Assembly (NCBI GenBank): GCA_009667805.1
Contig: CM019069.1
Span: forward strand, 59,327,422 to 59,391,421
Direction: 5' to 3'
DNA: 64,000 nt
Origin: Leptobrachium leishanense
Taxonomy: Eukaryota; Chordata; Amphibia; Anura; Megophryidae
The notes below the pieces were generated by a model. The model did not search any database and was not told the origin of the DNA. It saw nothing but the letters and a program-made list of their open reading frames with translations. Made by a program: the position numbers and the translations under genes. Positions 10,031 through 19,640 of this stretch are shown here, piece after piece; the first letter of the stretch is position 1; each line of letters opens with the position of its first letter.

Positions 10031-11115
10031 ATTTATTTATAAAGTATTGTACCAGGAAGGATACATTGAGATTTCTCTTGTTTTCAAGTATGTCCTGGGT
10101 TCAAGAACATTGAAATTTTACAGTAGGTAAAGAAATACAAAGTAATAAAATGCAAGATATTAAAAACAAACATAAGTATACAGATTAACACAGAAATAAA
10201 TATGTATTAAACATAGTGAGATGTCTTAAGGGACTTTAGACTGGGGGAAGAGTTGATGGCGTCTGGGAGGTTAATCTATATTTGCGGTGCTCTGTAGGAA
10301 AATGAGGATCGAGCCACTTTCTTTTTTATTGTGGTATTACAAGTAAGACCTGTGTCAGTCGAACGCAATGATCACGTCCGTGTTGCCGCACAGTTTAACG
10401 TCCGTCGTAGCATAGAAACATGAGTGATAGAGACCCACACACGAAGTGCGTCATCACCAAACTGCGCACGCACGGCGCACGTGGCAAATGGACGCAAGTT
10501 AGGCAAGAATGTAAAACCGCTAACACGTACACGAAGTGTGCGCCACGTCCGCGTAGTGTTCTGTGTGAGTGATGAGATGTCAGACGCAGCACATTTGCGA
10601 CGTCCAGTACCTTGACGCACAAAATGGCTTTCCAAATCCTTTTCAGATTTTTATCATTTTTCATATTAATTTTATTTCCCATAGTTCCCTTTTTTCCCTA
10701 CCTCCGTCAACAAAAACGGACCGTGTGGTGTCTAAAGTATCTTCCGTCAGTACGTCTGTCCGTTGTGCACGCACGAAGAGGGCGCTCAGATTGGGTTGAT
10801 CTGACATTAGCCTATGGTGCAGGTCCTGGATCTGATGAGGGAACTGCTGGGGAAGCAGTCTATTCAGGTAGGGTGGTAGTTTCCCAGAAAGCCTCTTAAA
10901 CACCAGGTTGGAAAGGTGAAGAGTGCATCTAGAGTCCGCCGACGACCAGTTTAGCTCTTTTAACATCTAGTTACATTGTAATACAAAGCAGCAGAATGAG
11001 TTATACAATGTAGTAAGTTTATGAAGATGCGTTTGTGGGGCAGCTGCATACACAACATCTCCGTATTCAATGACCGGCAAAAGCATTTGTTGGACTATCT
11101 GCTTTCTTACTGTGG
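10031..11115 (-). pseudogene. LINE-T (L2-like) 3' half, minus strand, split by MITE B2
   Basis: Parts are 10,031-10,346 and 10,813 to about 11,115. Read on the minus strand, the inner part encodes LKELNWSSADSRCTLHLSN, then LVFKRLSGKLPPYLNRLLP. This is the C-terminal region of an L2-like reverse transcriptase ORF. The outer part is the 3' UTR and AAATAAAT tail. It matches the + copy at 58,973-59,497 except for the 466-bp MITE. The boundary beyond 10,970 is less certain. Confidence 0.82.
10347..10812 (-). mobile_element. Harbinger-like MITE, subfamily B (B2), inside LINE-T
   Basis: Degenerate termini GACCTGTGTCAGTCGAACGC and GTTGATCTGACATTAGCC. Flanks are TAA on the left and TAT on the right. 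The uninterrupted LINE-T at 59.1 kb reads GCAAGTAAGGTGCTGG across this point, so the insertion site and its 3-bp duplication are confirmed. The more decayed ends suggest an older copy. Confidence 0.88.
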
Positions 11116-11215
11116 GTATATAGAAATATGTCTAGCGCCAATAATACAGCATATGTATATAGGTATGTGTACACAAGAATGGTAGAAATGTAGCCACATC
11201 ATAGAGCTACAATTA

Positions 11216-11470
11216 AGAAGAAGCTCTGTCAAATAGAAAACCAGATAGAGATAGAATATAGGTAGAAATACAGCTGGCTACATAAATACATAGGTAGACA
11301 AGACGGTACATAGACAGGCAAAATGACTATTCAAACTGATAGATATAATATATATAGAGACAGATTCAGATAAAAATACAAGATATATAGATAAAACAGG
11401 TAAAGGAACACAAATAGATAAAATATCAGATAAAAAGAAAATAGATATTTAGACATAAAAAGACTAGAGT
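11216..11470. repeat. Degenerate GATA-type low-complexity tract, part 1
   Basis: Imperfect repeats of TAGATA/GATAAAA/AGGTAGA words. The same composition resumes at 12,655-12,777 and 14,576-14,683. The intervening DNA is transposon, so the three parts were probably one tract. Confidence 0.7.
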
Positions 11471-12640
11471 GTCCATTCATAAAGTACTGAAATTGCATGC
11501 AATTTTGGCGATTCCATTTTGCTGATAATATGGTGAATTCACTATTTAGCGAATGTTCACCTATTTTTCTGATATTGGAGTCGCCGAAGCAGTTATCAGG
11601 TATTGGCGAAAACCACTGATTTGTGCCAATAAGAGCTGAATTTGCAACGCCGAACTGGAGAAATAAAGGAAGTCTCTTATTCTCCAAATATGAGTTAAAA
11701 TCAACAAAATCTGTCTAAATAATAAAAAGGTATTTTAAAATATAATGGAAAGGCCTGACACAAAATAAAAAAAAGTCTTTTAGAAAAGAGAAGAATAAAA
11801 ACATCATCTAAATAATAACAAAATGGTCTTTTAATTTTTTTTAAAAAAATAAACAGAGTTTTTGCAAAATATAATAGCGGTCTTTATTTTTTTTAAAAAA
11901 AAGATGTTTTATTTTTTACATCGATGCCTCCGGGATTCACCTGTTTAGGCTAGGGTCAGACGAACGCATTTTTACGTTGTCTGTGAAAAAGTGCGTTCGA
12001 ACGAATAGACGCATTTTTTCACGGAGTACGCGATAGCGGTCATACTATGCGCATTTTCGTCCGTGATTTTGTACGGATCATCAATAAAACACTTTTTGTG
12101 TCTGGACGTTATGTTGGCCGGACATTAGCAGCGTCTGACGTCTCCCAATCACGCACACACGCCTCTAGCGGACGCAGCGCACTCTGTACGTCAGTACTAG
12201 TGGTTTCACGTTCTCAAAAAATGCGTTTGTTTGCCGCTTGCGTTGCGCGGCCGCACTTTTGTGCGACCGTACTTCGTATATTGGCCGTCATTGCCCGGCA
12301 TCTGCTGCTAGCACGGCCGTGATTAAGTGCGGCTGCACGCGCGTTCGCACTGCCTCAGTCTGACCCTAGCCTTAAACCTGTTAAATTGAAACACCGAAAA
12401 TCAGGACCACAAGACACGATATTCTTCTATGGGACAATTTCGTTGTCGTCCAACGACACCAAATTGCGTCGTATTTCGCTGTCCATTCACCTGTATTTGG
12501 CGAAATGACAGCTTTGTGAGTAGACGGATTGCCCCTAAATTGCAACGAATGGTGAAATTTACCGTTCAGTGCCATTCAGGGCCAATTCGTTGTTTAGCGA
12601 AGAACCCCTTTGATAAATATGAAAGTACAATAGAGTTAAA
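11471..12640. mobile_element. Possible older repeat hosting MITE A1
   Basis: The ends look inverted (CATTCATAAAGTACTG on the left; CTTTGATAAATATGAAAGTAC on the right, read as partner words), and the pieces interrupt the GATA-type tract. The right half has repeated CGAAATG and TTCGTTG words. There is no second copy here, so assignment as an element is tentative. Frames inside show no family resemblance. Confidence 0.35.
11948..12371 (+). mobile_element. Harbinger-like MITE, subfamily A (A1)
   Basis: Ends GGCTAGGGTCAGACGAACGC and TCTGACCCTAGCC, with TTA directly on both sides. Interior blocks shared by all A copies: GCGATAGCGGTCATAC, CGTTATGTTGGCCGGACAT, TCTGTACGTCAGTACTAGCG and CGTACTTCGTATATTGGCC. 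The 91-residue plus frame is a shadow. Confidence 0.92.
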
Positions 12641-12654
12641 ACTACAATACGAAT

Positions 12655-12777
12655 AGATCAGTAGATGGAAAGAGATAAAAGGATATCAATTGATAGAAGA
12701 ACAGATATAGATAAAAAAACCATGATAGAAATATAGATAAAAACATAAAAGGATAGACAGAAAATACGAGACAGGTA
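12655..12777. repeat. Degenerate GATA-type tract, part 2
   Basis: GATAGA/GATAAAA-rich sequence continuing part 1. It is cut abruptly by the Z element at 12,778. Confidence 0.65.
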
Positions 12778-13139
12778 GGGCTCTATTACATTCGTCACGC
12801 AAAAGCGCACGCACAGCGCTATTTTTTTGCGCGAAGCGTTTAACGCGCGCAAAATAACGGTGGTATTACAATCCATGCACATTTTTTTCATGCGTCAGAA
12901 AATAACGCGCGTAAAAAAGACACACAAAAGCGCGCGCGCATTAACGTTGCGCGCAGAAATCAGTGTGCGGACTGTTTTTTTCACACGATTCAGCCAATCA
13001 GAATAAAGAACCTTAATTGTCTCACTTTAGGTTTTTGTGCCTGTCAAAGTCAATCTGTGCATATATGCTGCATCAATAAAAAAAACACGCACAACCTCTC
13101 AAATTTATTGGTTTGGTATGAGTAGAATGTGTAACTATA

Positions 13140-13352
13140 TCTTGCATTTATTACTTTGTATATCTGTACCTACTGTAAAATTTCAATGCTCTTGAACCCA
13201 GGACATACTTGAAAACGAGAGGAATCTCAATGTATCCTTCCTGGTAAAATCCTTTATAAATAAATTATTATTATTATTCTTTATTTATAAAGCGCCAGCA
13301 TATTCCGCAGCGCTGTACAAAAAAATTAATAAAATAAAATTATTAAATAATT
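13140..13352 (+). mobile_element. LINE-T 3' tail followed by L2-type 3' tail
   Basis: 13,140-13,267 carries TTACTTTGTAT, GACATACTTGAAAACGAG and CCTTCCTGGTAAAATCC, ending in AAATAAAT. Then 13,268-13,345 reads TTTATAAAGCGCCAGCATAT and CCGCAGCGCTGTACA, which is the L2-type 3' end on the other strand. Both lie inside Z copy 2, as shown by comparison with uninterrupted copy 1. Confidence 0.8.
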
Positions 13353-13435
13353 ATACTTTGCTGTGTATTTTTTTTTGTAAATGTGTATTTGGTTTCGGCC
13401 AGGTTGCTAGAATTTGCCTTTAACACCAGCTTTTA

Positions 13436-13860
13436 GGCTAGGGTCAGACTGAGGCAGTGCGAACGCGCGTTCTGGCGCACTTAATCACGGCCGTAGTAGC
13501 AGCAAATGCCGGGCAATGACGGCCAATATACGAAGTACGGTCGCACAAAAGTCCAGCCGCGCAACGCAAGTGGAAAATGAACGCATTTTTTCGAGAACGT
13601 TAAACCGCTAGTACTGACGTACAGAGTGCGCTGCGTCCGCTAGCGGCGTGTGTGAGTGAATTGGAGACGTCAGACACTGCTAATGTCCGGCCAACATAAC
13701 GTCCAGATGCAAGAAGTGTTTTATTGATGATCCGCACAAAATCACGGATGAAACTGCGCATAGTATGACCGCTATTGCGTATTCCGTGAAAAAATACGTC
13801 CATTCTTCGAACGCACATTTTCACGGACAACGTGAAAAATGCGTTAGTCTGACCCTAGCC
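13436..13860 (-). mobile_element. Harbinger-like MITE A2
   Basis: Inverted A copy starting GGCTAGGGTCAGACTGAGGC. TTA lies at 13,433-13,435 and 13,861-13,863. It is very close to A12 at 47,125 and shares the variant CATTCTTCGAACGC, marking a recent sub-lineage. The 76-residue minus frame recurs in A12 for the same reason. Confidence 0.92.
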
Positions 13861-13863
13861 TTA

Positions 13864-14291
13864 GGCTAGGGTCAAACGAAAGCATTTTTACACGCGAACG
13901 TAAAAAAGTGCGTCCGAACGAATTGACGTATTTTTTCACGGAATGCGCAAAAACGGTCATACGATGCGCATTTTTCGTGCGTGATTTCTTTCGGATCGTC
14001 AATAAAACTCTTTTTGCGTCTGGACGTTATGTAGGCTGGACATTAGCAGTGTCTGACATCTTCTAATCACGCAAACACGCCGCTATGCCGCAGCTGCGCA
14101 CTCTGTACGTCCGTACTAGCGGTTCGGCGTTCTCGAAAAAATGCGTTCGTTTTCCACTTGCGTTGCGCGGCCGGACTTTCGTGCGACCGTACTTCGTATA
14201 TTGGCCGTCATTGCCCGTCATCTGCTGCTAGTGCGGCCGTAATTATGTGCGCCAGAACGCACGTTAAAAGTGCGCTGGTCTGACCCCAGCC
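13864..14291 (+). mobile_element. Harbinger-like MITE A3
   Basis: A-subfamily copy starting GGCTAGGGTCAAACGAAAGC and ending GACCCCAGCC. It shares the single TTA at 13,861-13,863 with A2 and has TTA at 14,292-14,294. It closely resembles A10 (32,283), including the start variant CAAACGAAAGC. Confidence 0.92.
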
Positions 14292-14575
14292 TTAGGAGTT
14301 GCTAAAATTATGCGCGCAAAGGCTGTGTGTTACAAACTGCGCATAGATTGTAATACAATCCGCGTACCAGCGCACAAGCGCATTTGCGCTCACAATGTTA
14401 AGTATAGGACGCGCAAAATACAGTACGCTCGCGCAGGTTCATCCGCGGTAGACGTAGACGCGCGTATATTGCGCTGACATTGTAATACGACGTTCAGCGC
14501 AAAGGGTTTTGCCTCTCGCGTCAATGCGTTTTTGCGCCGGCGCTGACGTTTGCGAGAAGATTGTAATAGAGCCCA

Positions 14576-14704
14576 TAGACTGGTAGGTAGATAAAACCAG
14601 ATAAAAGGAGAGAAATACATAAAATAGAAGATAAAAAGAGGTAAAATACAAGCTAGAAATATAGATACAAATATAAAGGGTCAGACAGACAGACAGACAG
14701 ACAG
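14576..14704. repeat. GATA-type tract, part 3, with (ACAG)n run
   Basis: TAGATAAAA-rich sequence, ending in a perfect GACA tetranucleotide run at about 14,681-14,704. It continues the tract broken at 12,778. Confidence 0.8.
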
Positions 14705-14939
14705 ATGTGCAGTGCATGAGGATGGGCGAGCTCAGAGCATGGTGGTGGCAGAAAGACATGGAAAGCACAGATACCCTGGGAAGAATGGAGGGACGGTCCC
14801 ACCCAGAGAGGGAGGGGAGGCCGGGCAGGGCCTGTGAAGTGCCCGCATTGAGGGGGCAACGGCCAGGCAGAGGGCACCACCACACTGGCATGGAGGGCAC
14901 TGACCATGGGGGTTAATGTAAAGAGGCACAGCATGAGGG

Positions 14940-15182
14940 GGAGTGCTCACTCACTAGCCTGAGAGAGAGGGGACAGACCCGCAGCCAGGAGGGAGGAAGG
15001 AAGGGCCTCCCATCCTCCCCACACCGCCTCCTCCCTCTCCCATCCTCCTCCCCACCCTCCCTCACTCCGAAGCCGGGAGCTGACGGCAGCTTAGAGGCCG
15101 CCGGGGATCTGGAAGAGGCAGCTCGGGAATAGCACAGGAGGCAGCCCGGGAATTGGTCACCGCACACCGCACAGCTCACAAG
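14940..15182 (+). promoter_or_regulatory. Candidate promoter and non-coding first exon with splice donor
   Basis: This is the most GC-rich non-repeat block in the window. It has C-rich boxes (CCTCCCTCTCCCATCC, CCCCACCCTCCCTCAC) and scattered CpGs (CCGAAGCCGGGAGC, GAGGCCGCCGGGG). No ATG occurs from 14,937 to the donor. It ends CACAAG|GTGAGT at 15,182/15,183, a near-ideal 5' splice site, and simple T-rich sequence typical of an intron follows. This suggests a TATA-less promoter and untranslated first exon on the + strand. The start site and the gene are unknown. The 233-residue minus frame crossing it is low-complexity. The call rests on composition and one donor. Confidence 0.5.
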
Positions 15183-17080
15183 GTGAGTCCGGGGTCTGGG
15201 CCTGGGCGTCCATGGAAGGAGTGAGGGGGGCAGCATGTGCTGACAGGGGGCCTGCTGCTGGGGGGGGGGGATAGGGATTGTACACAGGGAGCAGGACGTG
15301 TGTTTCCAGGGTGTGGGAGCCATATACAATAAAATGTGACTCAGGGCTGTGCCATGCCACAGGCACCATATATATAATGTGTGAAATCCAGGCAGCATGG
15401 AGGGATCAGTGTTAGGAAGGTGGACATGCAGTGTGTGTATAATATGGAGGTATGTGCCTGTGTACTGGCTGTGTGTAATGATAGGGGTGTGGGGTCCCTG
15501 ATCACAATCTCTCTGCTGTGTTTTTGGAGGGGATCTGTCATTTGTGGAGCTCCTGTCTCCCTGGCTGCTCTCCATATCCCTGCAATATAGGACATTATGA
15601 GAACTGCAATTCATCCAGTAACTCCTTTTTCCTAGAGCAGGGCAGAATCTTATTATCTGCAGGCTGTTATGGGGGATGTATGTTCATTTCTGATGTAAAT
15701 ATGTCAATGTTTGTACATTTTTGTTGTATCTGGGAGCTATGTGATGCATTGTATCCCTCTGGTTTTGTATCAGGTCACTGGGGATCTCTGTGCTGCTGTG
15801 ATAGAGATGTTGCCTGGTTGGTGCAGGGTTTCTGCAAGGTTTACATGGTGAACATGATTAAAATCTGTAAGATTGTAAGGATCCAAGTGAACTTGTAGCC
15901 TTTTTTATTTTTTATTTAAATGGAGGTGGGAGAGGTGTCTCGGTTTGTGAATGCTGAGAATATCTCACTTTCCTATTGGTATATACATGCCTTTTGTACT
16001 ACTGTATCCATATCTTCCCCTCCCCCAATCTGTGACCCAGCATGCTGCTTCTCCCATCACAGAAACCCTATGCCATGCATTAGATCTGGTGAAGTCACTG
16101 GGTTCCTGTGATCCTGGATCTATCATCAGTGTCCCATTGGGGGTTCACAGTGTTGTTGTGCTGTGTGTGTGATCTCTTGGGTTGTAGTGTCCCTGGTTTC
16201 ATTGGTGTGCAAATTCACCCAGCTGTGCTCTTGTTTTAAAAGATGTACACAAACCTTATAGCCTTTGGGCTCATCTCAGAGATCTCTGAACACAACAGGG
16301 ATGGTATTTTGGGCTTTTTTTTTTTTTTTGGCTCTGTTTTCAACAGGGGGGGGGGTGACTGATTTAGGTTTCAGAGTGGTTCCTCTCATTTGGGAGCTTT
16401 ATCATTTCATTTCAATATCCTCCTGTATCCTCTGGCTCTTTTTTTTTTCTCTGTATGAAGGGAGGGGAGGATTGAGTAAGTTTATTTCTCTCTTTACCCC
16501 TGGGCTTTGCTTTGCAGCTCCCTTTTGGCAGCAGAGGTTTTAAGAAAACACACACTGTGTTGCCTAATGCTGGAGAGATTTATGTTTTGGGATTTTTATT
16601 TCGTCCTTGTCAAATTGGATATTTGTAAGCAGTGAAAAATCTGTACCTGATTTTATTTATTTTTTCACCAGATCCTCTCTGCAACTGTTCTATGAAAAAA
16701 ATAATTAGGGGGGGGGGGGACACGTTCTCAGTGTTTGTAGTTAAAACAGTTGTATGTTTTTTGGCCAACACTAGGCATCAAGGGGTTAAGCTTCAATAAC
16801 TTCTCTCCTGCTTTGAAGTGTGAGCAACAAGAACCCTCAAAGTCATTGAGTAATATTCTGAGAGGTCATCTCTCAAAGGGAACAAGTCCTCTATGTCTTA
16901 GACAATGTATAAATAAAATGTGTTTCCATATTACATTTATGGAAAAAGCGCAATGAATACTTCATCTTTCTCCTGTGCTCTGGAGACATAACCAGGAAAC
17001 CAATGGGATCTGAAAGAATTTGACTAGAAAGAAGAGTTTTGGGGGTACTTGTTCAAACATGCCTTACGGAATTTTTATAT
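15183..17080 (+). other. Probable start of a long intron
   Basis: After the donor the sequence becomes T-rich with homopolymer runs (T at 16,318-16,330 and 16,441-16,449; G at 16,347-16,355 and 16,709-16,718). It is unusually free of the repeats that fill the rest of the window. No coding exon is supported. Frames such as 15,518-15,898 lack good splice borders or family resemblance. Confidence 0.45.
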
Positions 17081-17097
17081 ATATATATGTGTTTATT

Positions 17098-17240
17098 ATT
17101 GCAGAAGCCATCTGCACATCACAGCAATTCAAAGAACTGCATCCCAGAGCCCCTGTGCTACATTCCCCATATGTAGCAAAGAACTCTGGGTAGGATATGC
17201 AAATGACCTCTGTCTCACTTTTATTGCATCCTGTGTCTGT
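17098..17240 (+). repeat. Single copy of the U repeat
   Basis: Contains CCCCATATGTAGCAAAGAAC, then TCTGGGTAGGATATGCAAAT. These blocks recur in the palindromic arrays at 24.6-25.5 and 26.3-27.1 kb. Downstream, CGCTGTTTCGGGTTTATTGG and CCTCATCAGCAGGAGC resemble a motif common in amphibian repeats. The boundaries are unclear. Confidence 0.55.
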
Positions 17241-17662
17241 TATTACACAGAAACCTTAAGTCAATGCTATTCCATACTATGGCTTTTTTTTAGCAGAGAT
17301 CAGGTTTATGCAACTGCTCAAAGCCACTCCTACGACAGCGCTGTTTCGGGTTTATTGGACCCTCATCAGCAGGAGCTAGGCATGACCCAGTTGCAGTGGA
17401 TGCTTGGACCCGTAGGGTAAATCAGTACTTAGAACGGTTGTGGTGGAGGACAAAATGTAATAACATACCACGATTTCCGCACTCCTTCGCTGTTAAAACT
17501 ATTGCTCTGGTGCCAGGAAAAGGGCTGCCCCAGAATACCAATGCACAATATCCTGCAACACAGAGACTTGCTCAGGCAATAAAAACTTTAAATACAATGA
17601 TCTGTTAATAAAAGTCTTTAATGTCTAAACAAGTCTGTTTTGCAGTATATCATGCATTGGTT

Positions 17663-17704
17663 GGTGTATGTATGTATGTATGTATGTATGTATGTATGTA
17701 TGTT
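17663..17704. repeat. (GTAT)n microsatellite
   Basis: About ten perfect GTAT units. The frame reading MYVCMYVC through it is an artefact. Confidence 0.95.
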
Positions 17705-17740
17705 GTACATTTCCAACAAGTTTTTGCAGTTTCTTCAATA

Positions 17741-18185
17741 CAGTTGTCAGCAACCTTGGCCCTCCAGATATTCTAAGGCCGGGGTCAGATGAGCGCACTA
17801 TGTGTGCCTATACTGACGGGCCTCCCAGAGTCTGTCGCAGCGATGTGACCTGCCACTCGCAGTAGCGCGCATGAATTGCGCGTGCAACAGCGGCCGTGCT
17901 GAAAGACTCCCCACCGAAGCGCTACGACACGCGTTCAATGGGGCTGCAAAGTGCAATCCTCCATAGGAGGATCGAGCCTTCCAGTGCTGAGCGCACTAAC
18001 TGTGCTCAGCGAGGTGGCCAGACGGGCTTCAGAGTGGAAGGAACGTCCACTCTCACGGACGTTCCTTCCGCTCTGCAAAATGCTCGTCTGACCCAGCCTT
18101 AAACTACATTCCCCTTTTGAGCCTTTACTATCCTAATGAGTGACTAAGCATCATGGAACATGTAGTACCGAAACATCCGGGTAGT
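17741..18185. mobile_element. P palindrome interrupted by MITE C1
   Basis: The left part GTTGTCAGCAACCTTGGCCC, then TCCAGATATTC, is separated by C1 from the right part AACTACATTCC and AGCATCATGGAACATGTAG. Without C1 the order matches the intact P copy at 46,531-46,663. Confidence 0.78.
17777..18098 (+). mobile_element. Harbinger-like MITE, subfamily C (C1)
   Basis: Starts GGCCGGGGTCAGATGAGCGC and ends GCTCGTCTGACCCAGCC. TAA is on the left, TTA on the right. The interior has CCTCCATAGGAGGATCGAG and a strong hairpin, GGAACGTCCACTCTCACGG / CGTTCCTTCCGCTC. It shares terminal words with A and B but has a different middle. Two inverted copies are at 50,370 and 57,848. Confidence 0.85.
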
Positions 18186-18190
18186 CACGG

Positions 18191-18315
18191 ATCGGCAGTC
18201 TTTGGCTCTCCAGGTGTTTTGGAACTACGTTTCCCTTGAGGCTCGGCCAATGTACCTGAGCATCAAGGGAGATGTAGTTCAAAAACATCTGAAGGGCCAA
18301 GGTTGCTGACCCCCC
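18191..18315. mobile_element. Palindromic MITE, family P
   Basis: GGCTCTCCAGGTGTTTTGGA, then ACTACGTTTCCCTTGAGGC, mirrored by GATGTAGTTCAAAAACATC and GGCCAAGGTTGCTGACC. It lies beside the interrupted copy at 17.74 kb. Confidence 0.82.
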
Positions 18316-18775
18316 CCCCCTACTCTAATATTTTGGGATAATGCTGACAATTCTTATGCCATTCTTTACAAATTCACTCCTGTCCCAGCAACCACAGTTT
18401 TTTTTTTTGTTTCAGGGTCTGAGGAGTACTTAGTCAGTAGGGGTTAAAAAATAAAGAATGGAATCAATATCTCTCCATCCATCAGTAATTGTTTCCATCT
18501 TCTTGTTAGAGAGGCTGCAGTAAAATAAAGACTCCAGGAGTGAAACTGTTGCACAATATCTGTACACACTGCGCCTCTCTTCCAGTTATTATTATTATTA
18601 TTATACACCGGTTTGACAGTGATAAATTCGATCTCTCTTAATTTTAAATATGGAAACAGACGCCTGTTTATTATTTTGCTTTCTCCGAAAGAAAAATGGT
18701 CTTTATTTCATCTTTTTGGGTCCTTTTGAAATCGTTCTCAGATTGATGGGCTGTGACCTGATCTGGGTTATTTTA
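18316..18775. other. Unassigned non-coding DNA
   Basis: Contains a short (ATT)n run at 18,589-18,603. No gene recognised. Confidence 0.45.
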
Positions 18776-19200
18776 GGCTAGGGTCAGACGAACGCAGTGC
18801 GAACGCGCGTGCAGGCGCACTTAATCACGGCCGCACTAGCAGCAAGTGCCAGGCAATGACGGCCAATATACGAAGTACGGTCGCACAAAAGTCCGGCTGC
18901 GCAACGCAAGTGGAAAACGAACGCATTTTGTCGAGAACGTTAAACTGCTAGTACTGACGTACAGAGTGCGCTGCGCCCGCTAGCGGCGTGTGTGCGTGAA
19001 TTGGAGATGTCAGACACTGCTAATGTCCGGCCAACATAACGTCCAGATGCACAAAGTGTTTTATTGATGATCCGTACAAAATCACGGATGCAAATGCGCA
19101 TCGTATGACCGCTATCGCGTACTCCGTGAAAAAATGCGTCCATTCGTTCGAACGCACTTTTTCACAGACAACGTGAAAATGCGTTCGTCTGACCCTAGCC
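18776..19200 (-). mobile_element. Harbinger-like MITE A4
   Basis: Inverted A copy between TTA repeats (18,773-18,775; 19,201-19,203), with terminal GGCTAGGGTCAGACGAACGC intact at both ends. One of the least decayed copies. Frames at 18,940-19,256 are shadows. Confidence 0.93.
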
Positions 19201-19640
19201 TTAGGAGAGCGTTCCGAACCAATGTTCCTTTTTATTTTTGTGTGGTTTGTACCCACTAAAAAATCTGTAAGACTGAACAGACGTGCCAGACACCAGAAGA
19301 ATCAGTATCTCGTCTGATATAATATGTAAACATTTCCACTGTCCCGTTTATTTTTTAACACCTTCCAGAAGAGGGGAAATGTCAGCACCTGTGTATACTA
19401 CCCTGCAGGAACCCAGAGCGCATGGAGTTACGCGAGACTCCAAGATAGGCCTTTTCAGCTGTTTAAATAACATTGATGTTATTGTCTGTACTTTCGGGAC
19501 ACTTTTAATTTTGAGGGACGTCTACCAGGTTTGTTAATCTGGCCACCATGTACCCAAACTGTGTATATGTCTATTGCAAACGCCACATACGGATAGGATT
19601 CTCAGACCCTCCATGTTTTCCTAAACATATTGAGAGACGG

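Larger units (their letters stand above)
12778..14573 (-). mobile_element. CpG-rich TIR element, family Z, copy 2, with nested insertions
   Basis: Begins GGGCTCTATTACATTCGTC and ends GATTGTAATAGAGCCC. It is the inverse of copy 1 (4,725-5,454). After removing a LINE tail plus L2-type tail (about 13,140-13,352) and MITEs A2 and A3 (13,436-14,294), the remaining parts follow copy 1 in order: CAACCTCTC, GTGTAACTATA, ACTTTGCTGT, GGTTTCGGCCAGG, AACACCAGC, AGTTGCTAAAATTATG. No coding potential is seen. Confidence 0.85.

Noticed and set aside
14913..15614. 233-residue minus-strand open frame over the GC-rich block
   Set aside because: Long because of C/T-rich composition. Peptide is P/S/T/H-rich without domains, and the splice donor signal is on the opposite strand.
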